Both the position numbers and the translations under genes were made by a program. Positions 36,981-46,496 of a stretch of 64,000 nt of DNA are shown here, in pieces. The stretch spans positions 1 through 64,000 of the forward strand of contig NZ_JADEXO010000001.1 in the NCBI RefSeq assembly GCF_015207105.1, in the 5' to 3' direction. Position 1 is the first letter of the stretch; every line of letters begins with the position of its first letter. This DNA is from a cf. Phormidesmis sp. LEGE 11477 (lineage in GTDB: Bacteria > Cyanobacteriota > Cyanobacteriia > Phormidesmidales > Phormidesmidaceae). The notes under the pieces were generated by a model, which was not told the origin of the DNA, ran no database searches, and saw only the letters and a list, made by a program, of their open reading frames with translations.

Positions 36981-37496
36981 GTGCGTCAAAATCAAACTGG
37001 CTTTACATTGTTGGAGGTTCTTGTTGTAGTTGCTATTGTTGGCATACTCAGTGCGTTTATAGCCCCTAGCTGGCTGCAATTTCTAGAAGGGAACCGATTA
37101 ACTGTTGGCAGAGATAAGATACATTCAGCTATCCAACAAACTCAGACGACGGCTCAGCGTAGAGGAGTTACATGGCAGTTTAGTTTGAGAGAGCGAAACG
37201 GCTTTGTAGAATGGGCTGTACATCCCAAATCTGTTTCTCCAGCGCTAGCACAATGGGAAGCCCTAGATGCTGCCTCTGTACGCATAGATGCAGAAACGAC
37301 TTTTGCCCGCTCGGGTGACGTTCATTACGTTCGCTTCAATGAGGAGGGCAATGTAGAATATCGACTAGGACGAGTAACGCTTTCTAGCGAACAAGCCCCT
37401 GCTATCAAACGCTGCGTGATTGTATCCACTATTATTGGCGCTACGCGCAAGTCTAAAGAGCAGCCGACACCGCAGGACGGAAAAACATGTTACTAA
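36981..37496 (+). CDS. GspH/FimT-type pseudopilin (second copy)
   Basis: 171 residues starting with GTG. It has a very short 6-residue leader and the cleavage motif TG-FTLLEVLVVVAIVGILSAF (Glu+5). The stalk APSWLQFLEGNRLTVGRDKIHSAIQQTQTTAQRRG and the tail RCVIVSTIIGATR are close to the preceding pseudopilin (RCVIVTTLLGG), so the two are likely tandem duplicates. It is the last gene of the hps block and is convergent with the prmC operon only 12 bases away from the small membrane-protein gene. Confidence 0.85.
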   Translation: MRQNQTGFTLLEVLVVVAIVGILSAFIAPSWLQFLEGNRLTVGRDKIHSAIQQTQTTAQRRGVTWQFSLRERNGFVEWAVHPKSVSPALAQWEALDAASVRIDAETTFARSGDVHYVRFNEEGNVEYRLGRVTLSSEQAPAIKRCVIVSTIIGATRKSKEQPTPQDGKTCY

Positions 37497-37508
37497 GGCG
37501 GCTTGTTG

Positions 37509-37616
37509 TCAGTTGCCACTGCCGTTAATGCCGTCGAATAGAAGAAAGAGCCCGCCTAGGAATATGGCGATCGCACAGACAGCCAATATCCAATCGAGTG
37601 AAGCTGTACTTTCCAT
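37509..37616 (-). CDS. Predicted 35-residue single-pass membrane protein
   Basis: An ATG at 37616 starts a 35-codon frame ending in TGA at 37509. The peptide begins MESTASLDWILAVCAIAIF and continues with a Gly/Leu/Phe-rich hydrophobic helix, ending DGINGSGN. The composition (short polar N-terminus, one helix of about 20 residues, Gly/Asn tail) resembles small cyanobacterial membrane subunits, but I recognise no family. It lies 25 bases after prmC on the same strand, so it may be the last gene of a hom-prmC operon. No strong Shine-Dalgarno was seen (GTGAAACC precedes the ATG). It needs a conservation test. Confidence 0.5.
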   Translation of the reverse strand: MESTASLDWILAVCAIAIFLGGLFLLFDGINGSGN

Positions 37617-37641
37617 GGTTTCACTTTTTTGTATGAGCTGA

Positions 37642-38547
37642 TTATAGAGCTTTGTGAGCAGAGACGAATCTATCTACGCCTGATAGATCTAGATGTATAT
37701 TGATGTGATTGTAGTTACCCTGTTGTGAAAGTAGGCTGGCTACTGTTTTCGCTTGGCCCTTCATTAGCTCAATGAGCCAGAGACCGCCAGGCTGTAGGTA
37801 GGGAGCGCTGCTGTCGATCAGGTGACGGATGCAGTCTAGCCCGTCTGGTCCACCGTCTAATGCTAAGTGAGGTTCGTGATTAGCGACTTCAGGCTGAAGG
37901 GTGGCAATAGTTTGACTAGGAATGTATGGCGGATTAGAGATGATACCAGTGAGCTGTCCCTTGAGATGAGTAAGCGGTGATAGCCAACTGCCCTGGCAGA
38001 AGGTAATGCGATCGCCTAGGTTATGCTTTTGGGCATTGTACTGGGCAATTTTGAGCGCTGATTCACTGATATCGACAGCGTGGATCGTGGCCTCTGGAAA
38101 GGCACCTGCCAAGCCAAGGGCGATCGCGCCACTACCTGTTCCTAAGTCAGCCCACTCGCCGGTATATTCTTGCCTCGCGATAGGGCTGTCGGCGGTTAAC
38201 TTAGTTGCAATGTCGATGATCAGCTCAGTCTCTGGGCGTGGAATTAAGACGTCTGGTGTCACTGTAAGCAGGAAGTTTCGCCAGGGCACTTCGCCAGTAA
38301 GATACTGGACAGGAACGCTTTGACCTATGCGCTGCTGCCATTTTTCGGTTAGCTCATGAAGCGATATAGTCAGCAGAATATTTGGCTGATCTTGATAGGT
38401 GTTTAGCCGTAATGATAGCGGCGTGAGTTGACTGAACCCCTGTAAGAACCAATCGACCTCACTTTGGTCGGCGTTATTTTCTTTGGCAAGCTGAATTGCC
38501 CACTGTCGCCATCGATATAAGGCTTGCCCAGATATAGCTACAGGCAT
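37642..38547 (-). CDS. prmC: Release factor glutamine N5-methyltransferase
   Basis: A 301-residue PrmC/HemK that methylates the Gln of the GGQ motif in peptide-chain release factors. The N-terminal helical domain recognises the factor (LTPLSLRLNTYQDQ, the PVQYLTGEVPWRNFLLTV segment). The SAM-binding motif I is WADLGTGSGAIALGLAGAFP, and the catalytic motif is NPPYIPS. The closing LIELMKGQAKTVASLL is typical. It abuts hom: its ATG directly follows the hom stop codon, so the two are co-transcribed and probably translationally coupled. Confidence 0.95.
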   Translation of the reverse strand: MPVAISGQALYRWRQWAIQLAKENNADQSEVDWFLQGFSQLTPLSLRLNTYQDQPNILLTISLHELTEKWQQRIGQSVPVQYLTGEVPWRNFLLTVTPDVLIPRPETELIIDIATKLTADSPIARQEYTGEWADLGTGSGAIALGLAGAFPEATIHAVDISESALKIAQYNAQKHNLGDRITFCQGSWLSPLTHLKGQLTGIISNPPYIPSQTIATLQPEVANHEPHLALDGGPDGLDCIRHLIDSSAPYLQPGGLWLIELMKGQAKTVASLLSQQGNYNHINIHLDLSGVDRFVSAHKAL

Positions 38548-39870
38548 CTAAAGGACGTGCAGCAAGCTAGGGATGTCTGTCACTTCAGGGAACTGACGGA
38601 TTTCGTCGAGCGCCTGTTGAAAGGAACCTTCGGATACTTCGTGGGTGACGACGACGAGTTCGACTAGGCCGTTTTGAATGCCGATTTGAACGATAGATTC
38701 CAAGCTGACGTCGTACTGCCCAAAGCAGGTGCCGAGCTTACCGATAACGCCAGGAGTATCTTTTACTAGCAGCCGAACGTAGAGCCGAGTGACCACTTCG
38801 GCGCTAGGGACGATATCGAGCGAGTAAGTATGAGAGCAGGTAAGCAGAGGATTAGGGTCGTTTTGCCTGCTGGGGTTTGCAGCGATCGCAATCAGATCGG
38901 CGACCACAGCACTAGCAGTTGGACCTTCTCCAGCCCCTGGACCATAGAGCATAATTTGGCCAATCGGCTCGCCCTCGATCAGGACCGCGTTGTTGACGCC
39001 ATTGACGCTGGCGAGGGGATGATTGATCGGAACTAGCGTCGGATGGACGCGGGCCTGGATCTGACTGGGAAGAGAATTGATTTTATTTTCTTTTGGTATC
39101 TGTTCAGGCAGCTTGGCGATCGCTAGCAGCTTGATCACAAACCCTAGCTTTTCTGCGTAGGAGATGTCGGCGGCGCTCACATTACGAATCCCTTCACAGT
39201 AGATGTCTTCTCGGCGGATACGGCCACCAAAGGCAAGTGCTGCCAGGATCGAAATTTTATCGGCAGCATCTAGGCCGTCAACATCAGCGGTGGGATCGGC
39301 TTCGGCATAACCCAAAGCTTGGGCATCGGTGAGAATTGCTGCAAAGTCACCCCCTTCATTCTGCATGCGAGTGAGAATGTAGTTGGTCGTGCCGTTGATG
39401 ATCCCCATAACTGCCTGAATGCGGTTCACGCTGAGGGCCTGTTTGAGCGGGGCGATCACCGGAATGCCCCCGCCGACGGCAGCTTCGATCATGACGTAGA
39501 CGCTCTTCGCGTTAGCGGCTGCGTAAATTTCTTCGCCGTAGCGGGAAATTACGGCTTTGTTCGCACTGACGATATGCTTGCCGTTTTCGATGGCTTTGAG
39601 AATGAGAGAACGCGCCGGTTCTAGACCTCCTATCACTTCGACGATAATGTCGATATTAGGGTCAGTGACGATGCTGTCAAGATCGGTTGTGTAAAGGGTG
39701 TTAGGAAGATCGACGCTGCGGGGTTTGAGCGATCGCACTCCCACTCGCTCAATCTGTAACCTATTCAACAGCGCATGTCGGCCTTTCGTCTCTAGTAGAA
39801 TCTTTGCGACCCCTGTACCCACGGTGCCCAGTCCCAATATTCCGACCTTTAGTACCGCCTTAGAATTCAA
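38548..39870 (-). CDS. hom: Homoserine dehydrogenase
   Basis: A 440-residue NAD(P)-dependent enzyme making homoserine from aspartate semialdehyde for threonine and methionine. The nucleotide-binding motif is GILGLGTVGTGVAKIL at the N-terminus. The catalytic domain includes IEAAVGGGIPVI, GIINGTTNYILTRM and PTADVDGLDAADKISILA (conserved Lys/Asp). The C-terminal ACT domain (~350-430, VTRLYVRLLVKDTPGVIGKLG) provides allosteric control by threonine in the family. Length is normal. It is the first gene of the hom-prmC unit. Confidence 0.96.
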   Translation of the reverse strand: MNSKAVLKVGILGLGTVGTGVAKILLETKGRHALLNRLQIERVGVRSLKPRSVDLPNTLYTTDLDSIVTDPNIDIIVEVIGGLEPARSLILKAIENGKHIVSANKAVISRYGEEIYAAANAKSVYVMIEAAVGGGIPVIAPLKQALSVNRIQAVMGIINGTTNYILTRMQNEGGDFAAILTDAQALGYAEADPTADVDGLDAADKISILAALAFGGRIRREDIYCEGIRNVSAADISYAEKLGFVIKLLAIAKLPEQIPKENKINSLPSQIQARVHPTLVPINHPLASVNGVNNAVLIEGEPIGQIMLYGPGAGEGPTASAVVADLIAIAANPSRQNDPNPLLTCSHTYSLDIVPSAEVVTRLYVRLLVKDTPGVIGKLGTCFGQYDVSLESIVQIGIQNGLVELVVVTHEVSEGSFQQALDEIRQFPEVTDIPSLLHVL

Positions 39871-39909
39871 TGCCTTGTAATCTCACGAAATGATCTTCCT
39901 AATTGTACA

Positions 39910-39943
39910 AGGAGGGCCGCTCCCTTTCGAGAACAGCCCTCCT
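39910..39943 (-). terminator. Hairpin downstream of petH
   Basis: A perfect 8-bp stem AGGAGGGC/GCCCTCCT with an 18-base loop, about 50 bases past the petH stop on the minus strand. The T run is weak, and it lies upstream of hom. Confidence 0.5.
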
Positions 39944-39994
39944 GATTCATTTATTCAGAAACTGTTTGAGTTTGCCTTAGATAGGTCATTTGCC

Positions 39995-41842
<1,848 letters not shown>

Positions 41843-42850
41843 ATGACCAGTAAAGACGGCCAGGTAGTTTTAATCGGTGTTGCCGGAGACTCAGGATGCG
41901 GCAAATCGACTTTTTTACGTCGGTTGGCGGACCTCTTTGGTGAAGAGTTTATAACAGTCATTTGTTTGGATGACTACCACAGTTTGGATCGTAAGCAGCG
42001 TAAGGAAAAGAAGGTTACGGCGCTAAACCCGAAGGCGAATAATTTTGATCTTATGTACGAACAGATCAAGGCGCTGAAAGCGGGTAATGCAATCGATAAG
42101 CCGATTTACAACCATGAGACGGGCGAACTCGATCCGCCAGAGAAGGTGGAGCCTAACAAGATTATTGTGATCGAAGGTTTGCACCCTTTGTATGACGAGC
42201 GGGTGCGTAAGCTTTTGGACTTTAGTGTTTACCTTGATATCAGTGACGAGGTAAAGATTAACTGGAAGATTCAGCGCGATATGGCTGAGCGCGGTCATAC
42301 GTATGAAGATGTGCTGGCGGCAATCAATGCGCGTAAGCCTGATTTTGAAGCTTATATTGACGTGCAAAAGCAGTACGCTGATGTCGTGATTCAAATTCTG
42401 CCGACGAACCTGATTCCCGATGATAAGGAAAACAAAATCTTACGGGTTCGCCTGATTCAGCGCGAGGGTATTGAGGGCTTTGAGCCGGTTTATCTGTTTG
42501 ATGAGGGATCGACAATCAATTGGATTCCTTGTGGACGTAAGTTGACCTGTTCTTATCCGGGACTACGGATGCAGTATGGCCCTGATAGCTACTTTGGCAA
42601 TGAGGTTTCTGTATTGGAGCTCGATGGTGAGTTTGATCGCTTAGAGGAAGTGATCTATGTGGAGAGTCACTTGAGTAATACTTCGACTAATCACTATGGC
42701 GAGATGACTGAGCTATTGCTGAACCACCGTGATTATCCAGGCTCTAACAACGGCAGCGGTTTATTTCAGGTGCTGGTTGGGCTGAAGATGAGAGCGACGT
42801 ATGAGAAGCTGATGGCGGCTGAGAAGGTACCTGCGAGTTCGGTTGCATAG
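41843..42850 (+). CDS. prk: Phosphoribulokinase
   Basis: A 335-residue PRK, the Calvin-cycle enzyme that makes ribulose-1,5-bisphosphate with ATP. The P-loop is GVAGDSGCGKSTF with regulatory Cys19, and Cys41 lies in ITVICLDDYHS: the thioredoxin-controlled pair. A second Cys pair is in WIPCGRKLTCSYPG, the C-terminal redox site used in the CP12-GAPDH complex. The DDYH segment and PIYNHETGELDPPE match the family. It starts after AGAGGA with a 4-base spacer and is divergent from petH, linking light-driven NADPH supply and carbon fixation. Confidence 0.97.
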   Translation: MTSKDGQVVLIGVAGDSGCGKSTFLRRLADLFGEEFITVICLDDYHSLDRKQRKEKKVTALNPKANNFDLMYEQIKALKAGNAIDKPIYNHETGELDPPEKVEPNKIIVIEGLHPLYDERVRKLLDFSVYLDISDEVKINWKIQRDMAERGHTYEDVLAAINARKPDFEAYIDVQKQYADVVIQILPTNLIPDDKENKILRVRLIQREGIEGFEPVYLFDEGSTINWIPCGRKLTCSYPGLRMQYGPDSYFGNEVSVLELDGEFDRLEEVIYVESHLSNTSTNHYGEMTELLLNHRDYPGSNNGSGLFQVLVGLKMRATYEKLMAAEKVPASSVA

Positions 42851-42932
42851 AGGTTGCCTGGAAATAGGTCAACAGGGCTATGGAGCTGCTGCTCAAAGAG
42901 CGAACTAGTGCCCTAGACTGCAGCGATAGTGT

Positions 42933-42969
42933 GGGAGGTAGCCAGAAAAGACTGCCTCCTTAATTTTTG
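42933..42969 (+). terminator. Intrinsic terminator after prk
   Basis: GGAGGTAG and CTGCCTCC (one G-U wobble) pair around a 10-base loop and are followed by TTAATTTTT. The rest of the 321-base gap to 43171 shows no gene and should contain the FHA-operon promoter. Confidence 0.8.
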
Positions 42970-43171
42970 AGCTGATACTTTTGAGGGGGCGGTGGGCGAT
43001 CGCGGCTGCATGTGCCTAATACCGAAAGCGTTGTAGAGTAATGACTAAATAAACGCCCTTTGTGCGTTATTAAATCAGTTTTCTTTGGCACGCTATTAAT
43101 GTAGCCAAGGACGGATATCTTTTCCTAAGCTGGCCAAAGCTATTGCTTCTTAGTTTATTCTGGCGTCGATT

Positions 43172-43594
43172 ATGTCTTCAAGTTTTCCGCTCACTAGTAT
43201 TCTAATTGTTGAGGATAGCCAGGGCCGACGTGAGATCTGTCTGGATAGCTCGGTTTATTCGATTGGGCGAGACCCAAAGTGCGATATCCGATTAGCCTCG
43301 CAGTTTGTATCAAGGCACCACGCCACCCTGGTACAGCTACCCAAGGATGAGAAGAAGGTGCTCTATCGAATTGTAGATGGCAATTTGAAGGGCAAGCCGA
43401 GTGCGAATGGCCTGCTAATCAATGGCCGGAAAGTGCAGTCGCATGATTTGGTGAATGAAGATGAGATTGTGTTTGGGCCACAGGCGAGAGCGATTTTTTA
43501 TCAGCTAGCTAGAGATACTTTTTCTGGGGTTGCCCCAGACGAGTTTGATATCACTTTGATTAGCCCCAACATGGTGGACGAAGACGAGGGCTAG
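43172..43594 (+). CDS. FHA-domain protein
   Basis: A 140-residue protein that is essentially one forkhead-associated domain, which binds phospho-threonine peptides. The signature is YSIGRDPKCDIRLASQFVSRHHATL (Gly-Arg and Ser-Arg-His, ~30-54) followed by NGLLINGRKV (~90-99). The short acidic tail (ISPNMVDEDEG) has no partner domain, so it probably works as an adaptor for Ser/Thr kinases, of which this window has one. The next gene starts 3 bases after the stop, so the two form an operon. Confidence 0.88.
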   Translation: MSSSFPLTSILIVEDSQGRREICLDSSVYSIGRDPKCDIRLASQFVSRHHATLVQLPKDEKKVLYRIVDGNLKGKPSANGLLINGRKVQSHDLVNEDEIVFGPQARAIFYQLARDTFSGVAPDEFDITLISPNMVDEDEG

Positions 43595-43597
43595 ACG

Positions 43598-44665
43598 ATG
43601 CAGACTGGCCAGGGCTCTGATCAGCCTCCAGTTCAAAAGATCAGGCTAGGTGATGAAGCAGCGCTAGTTGAGCTGAAGCAGTGCTTTCAGCAGCTTCGCC
43701 GAGAGAGAAATCTGGTTGACCGTCAATACAGAATTTTGCAAGAAGCTGAACGGCGAGAAATTCCGCTCGATCAGTTTGAAATGATGTTTGCCCAATATTG
43801 CGATCACCACGCTTTAACTAGGCGATCGGGCAGTTTCCTGAGAAAGGCTGCGGATGTAATAGGCCAGCTGAGCATCTTGTTTGGACTCTTTCTGTTTATA
43901 GCAGAGTCAGGCAGCCGCAAGCAGCAGGCCAACGAGCAAGCCTGGGGCGTTGTGATCGCGGCGCAGCGCGCACAGATAGCTAATCAGTCTAACGAGCCGG
44001 CCAACGAGCTAGGTAACGACTCTCATCTGGGTCGAATTTCGGCACTAGAGTCGCTGAATGAGGGCTGTAGAAAGGAGCGTGAGCTAGCTCAGCAGATGTG
44101 GTTGGTGAACCTATTGCCCTGGGAATGGCCACTTTGGCGACCTAAATGTGCAACGCTTCGAGGGATTTTACTCACGAAAGTGCATTTGCCTAGAATCCAG
44201 CTGCCCTATGCGACGCTACGTAATGCCAACTTTACGAGAGCTGGACTATGGTCTGCCAACTTTAAAGGGGCTGATCTATCGGACGCGGTTCTAGAAAGAG
44301 CGTGGCTGAACGATGCTGAGCTATCAGAGGCAAATCTGACTGGCGTCAACCTCAGAGGCGCTGATCTATCAAAGAGTGAGCTAGAGGGAGCAATCCTACT
44401 TGGAACTGACTTTTCAGATTTTCCAGGAACGGTAGAAGAGATTTCGCCTCAAAAAACTAAACTGACGCCAGCACAGTTAGAGGGCGCTTTGGTCTGTGGC
44501 GTATTGCTTCCTAAGTTTGACGAAGTGGCCGGAAACGAACTAGATCCACAGCGAGATTGTTCAACAATAGAGAGCACACTGCATGAGCGATATCCAAACG
44601 AATTTGAGAATGAGGCAGCGGCTAAAGCGTTTGTAGATAGCCTGCTGGCAGCGGCGGAGAATTAA
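43598..44665 (+). CDS. Membrane-associated pentapeptide-repeat protein
   Basis: 355 residues. The N-terminal ~85 residues are charged and helical (LVELKQCFQQLRRERNLVDRQ). One hydrophobic segment follows (VIGQLSILFGLFLFIAESG, ~90-108). Residues ~200-285 hold pentapeptide repeats of the A(D/N)LXX type (ANFTRAGLWSANFKGADLS..., NLTGVNLRGADLSKSELEG), which build a right-handed beta-helix. A C-terminal helical tail follows. The function is unknown; such proteins often act as scaffolds. Tight coupling with the FHA gene suggests a shared signalling role. Confidence 0.8.
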   Translation: MQTGQGSDQPPVQKIRLGDEAALVELKQCFQQLRRERNLVDRQYRILQEAERREIPLDQFEMMFAQYCDHHALTRRSGSFLRKAADVIGQLSILFGLFLFIAESGSRKQQANEQAWGVVIAAQRAQIANQSNEPANELGNDSHLGRISALESLNEGCRKERELAQQMWLVNLLPWEWPLWRPKCATLRGILLTKVHLPRIQLPYATLRNANFTRAGLWSANFKGADLSDAVLERAWLNDAELSEANLTGVNLRGADLSKSELEGAILLGTDFSDFPGTVEEISPQKTKLTPAQLEGALVCGVLLPKFDEVAGNELDPQRDCSTIESTLHERYPNEFENEAAAKAFVDSLLAAAEN

Positions 44666-44670
44666 ACTCT

Positions 44671-45207
44671 TCAGGGGTCAGAGCTAATTTTGGAACTAGC
44701 TGGAAACAAGTAGAGTAGTCCTGATATCCAGGTGAGCGCAACCGCTGCCCAGAAAAGGAAAAGAGCGGCGTTTTGCCAGAGAGTGCCTAGGGGAGCTAAG
44801 AGCAGGGCGATCGCAGCAATCTGTACAACCGTCTTTGCCTTTCCCCAGATGCCAGCACCAGGAACGTTGTCTTTTTGGAAGGCTGGGTTGACTCGCCACC
44901 CAGAAATAGTGAGCTCTCTCGCCAAGATAAGAAAGACGCCCCAAGCAGGAATCTCATTCAGGCCGACCAAAGCCATCAGGGGTGCCATCACTAGCAGCTT
45001 GTCAACTAGCGGATCGAGGAATTTGCCCAGATCGGTGACCTGATTGAGCCTGCGGGCAAGGTAGCCATCGAGCCAATCTGTACCGGCAAAGATTACAAAA
45101 ACGACAACGCTAATCCACCGCCGTAAGTCTGTGGGATCTAAGAGCGCTACTAAGACGATAGGAGCACCGAGAAGTCGGGAAACGGTAATCCAGGTGGGTA
45201 GATTCAT
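44671..45207 (-). CDS. pgsA: CDP-diacylglycerol-glycerol-3-phosphate 3-phosphatidyltransferase
   Basis: A 178-residue integral membrane enzyme making phosphatidylglycerol phosphate, the committed step to phosphatidylglycerol, an essential thylakoid lipid. The CDP-alcohol phosphotransferase motif is complete: TDWLDGYLARRLNQVTDLGKFLDPLVDK (~43-70) supplies the D-x2-DG-x2-AR-x8-G-x3-D-x3-D residues. Four to five helices are visible, starting with the family's MNLPTWITVSRLLGAPIVL. It is convergent with the pentapeptide gene (5-base gap) and follows a small hypothetical gene by 8 bases. Confidence 0.95.
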   Translation of the reverse strand: MNLPTWITVSRLLGAPIVLVALLDPTDLRRWISVVVFVIFAGTDWLDGYLARRLNQVTDLGKFLDPLVDKLLVMAPLMALVGLNEIPAWGVFLILARELTISGWRVNPAFQKDNVPGAGIWGKAKTVVQIAAIALLLAPLGTLWQNAALFLFWAAVALTWISGLLYLFPASSKISSDP

Positions 45208-45215
45208 TCAATGCC

Positions 45216-45551
45216 TTAAACGCTCACCTCTTGAGCACTCACTTCCGAAATTGCCTGATTTACTTGGGTGAAGATAGCGTGGCAATGATTCTGCTGGCGC
45301 AGGGGTAGCTCCTCATTTTTGACGATCAGGTCAATCTTGGCACCTTGAGGTTCAACGGCAGGCGGATTAAGCAGAATTTCGACGGTTGCCAACTGCGCCA
45401 AAGAAACTCGTCCCGGTTTTTCTTTGGCGACGATGTAGACGGGATCTTGATAAACCAAATCAAGGTCGCAGGCTTTTAATGCCGTAACCAGCCCTTGATG
45501 GACTTCTTCTTTGGGAGCGCCAGTCATGAATAGATTGGTGTAGCGAGCCAT
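45216..45551 (-). CDS. Conserved hypothetical protein upstream of pgsA
   Basis: A 111-residue soluble protein, MARYTNLFMTGAPKEEVHQ onward, with the segments DLDLVYQDPVYIVAKEKPGRVS, VEILLNPPAVEPQGAKIDL and LPLRQQNHCHAIFTQVNQAI. It resembles small conserved cyanobacterial proteins without a known role. No catalytic motif or membrane segment was seen, and the fold looks alpha/beta. Its stop lies 8 bases before pgsA, so the two should be co-transcribed. Divergent from tmk. Confidence 0.65.
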   Translation of the reverse strand: MARYTNLFMTGAPKEEVHQGLVTALKACDLDLVYQDPVYIVAKEKPGRVSLAQLATVEILLNPPAVEPQGAKIDLIVKNEELPLRQQNHCHAIFTQVNQAISEVSAQEVSV

Positions 45552-45736
45552 AGTGGTGAAGTTTAAAAATTGAATGATAGCGCGGCTACAACTGCCGTGC
45601 CTGTTATCCTATCGAAGACCAATGACAGAATACCGCTGTTTTTAGGAATTAGGAAATAGGCACCCCTAAATTGTGGTATAAATCAACGCCATCGACGCTG
45701 CGGAGATTGCGGAGACGGTGGCTAGGAGATAGGTGA

Positions 45737-46471
45737 ATGCGTGGAAAACTGATCGTTTTTGAGGGCGGAGAAGGTTGTGGTAAAACGACTCAGCTTCAGC
45801 GATTATACGGTTGGCTAGTTCAAAGCGAAAGTTGGCAGTGTTTGCTGTCAAAAAATCAAGTTGCAGGCGTGAAGATGACCCGCGAGCCGGGAGGCACATT
45901 GCTAGGAAAGCAACTGCGTCAGCTTCTGTTAAACGAATCAGCCAATGAACTGGCCGATAAACTGACGGATGAACTGAGTCCGCCAGCAGAAACACCGACC
46001 CCGATTGCCAGCAGAGCTGAACTGCTGCTATATGCGGCGGATCGGGCTCAACACGTGGAAGAAACTTTGTTGCCCTGGCTAGAGACAGGCTACTGGGTGC
46101 TGTGCGATCGCTACACGGATTCAACGGTGGCGTATCAGGGCTATGGTCGTCAGCTAGATCTGTCACTGATTACGACGCTAAATCAGATTGCAACCAAAGG
46201 TCTTAGCAGCGATCTGACGCTGTGGCTGAACGTTCCGCCAAAGGTCGGGCTCGCCAGGATGCGATCGCGTGGTCAGGCAGATCGCATTGAGCAAGCGAGT
46301 ATGGCCTTTCATCAGCGCGTGAGTGAGGGATTTGCCGCCTTAGCAAAAGAGAGTGCAATGACGGTAAGCGTGGCCGGCGATCGCCCTATTGAGGAGGTCG
46401 CTATGAGTATTCAGCAAGTCTTGCAGGTGCGTTTGAGACAGTGGTACCCAGAATGGTTGAGTGCTCTGTAG
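45737..46471 (+). CDS. tmk: Thymidylate kinase
   Basis: Phosphorylates dTMP to dTDP. P-loop EGGEGCGKTTQLQRL, the dTMP-binding segment TREPGGTLLGKQLRQLLL, and LLLYAADRAQHVEE and VLCDRYTDSTVAYQGYGRQL (DRY/substrate motif) are all present. At 244 residues it is longer than the usual ~210 because of an inserted Glu/Pro stretch (~75-95, ANELADKLTDELSPPAETP) after the substrate helix. The start is the ATG next to GGTGA; the next gene, holB, begins 25 bases later, an arrangement seen in many bacteria. Confidence 0.95.
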   Translation: MRGKLIVFEGGEGCGKTTQLQRLYGWLVQSESWQCLLSKNQVAGVKMTREPGGTLLGKQLRQLLLNESANELADKLTDELSPPAETPTPIASRAELLLYAADRAQHVEETLLPWLETGYWVLCDRYTDSTVAYQGYGRQLDLSLITTLNQIATKGLSSDLTLWLNVPPKVGLARMRSRGQADRIEQASMAFHQRVSEGFAALAKESAMTVSVAGDRPIEEVAMSIQQVLQVRLRQWYPEWLSAL

Positions 46472-46496
46472 AGATGAGTAAAGAGATGAGTGAAAG

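Noticed and set aside
45666-46166. 166-residue minus-strand open frame
   Set aside because: It lies opposite tmk, whose kinase motifs are all intact; the antisense product has no family resemblance or plausible start context.
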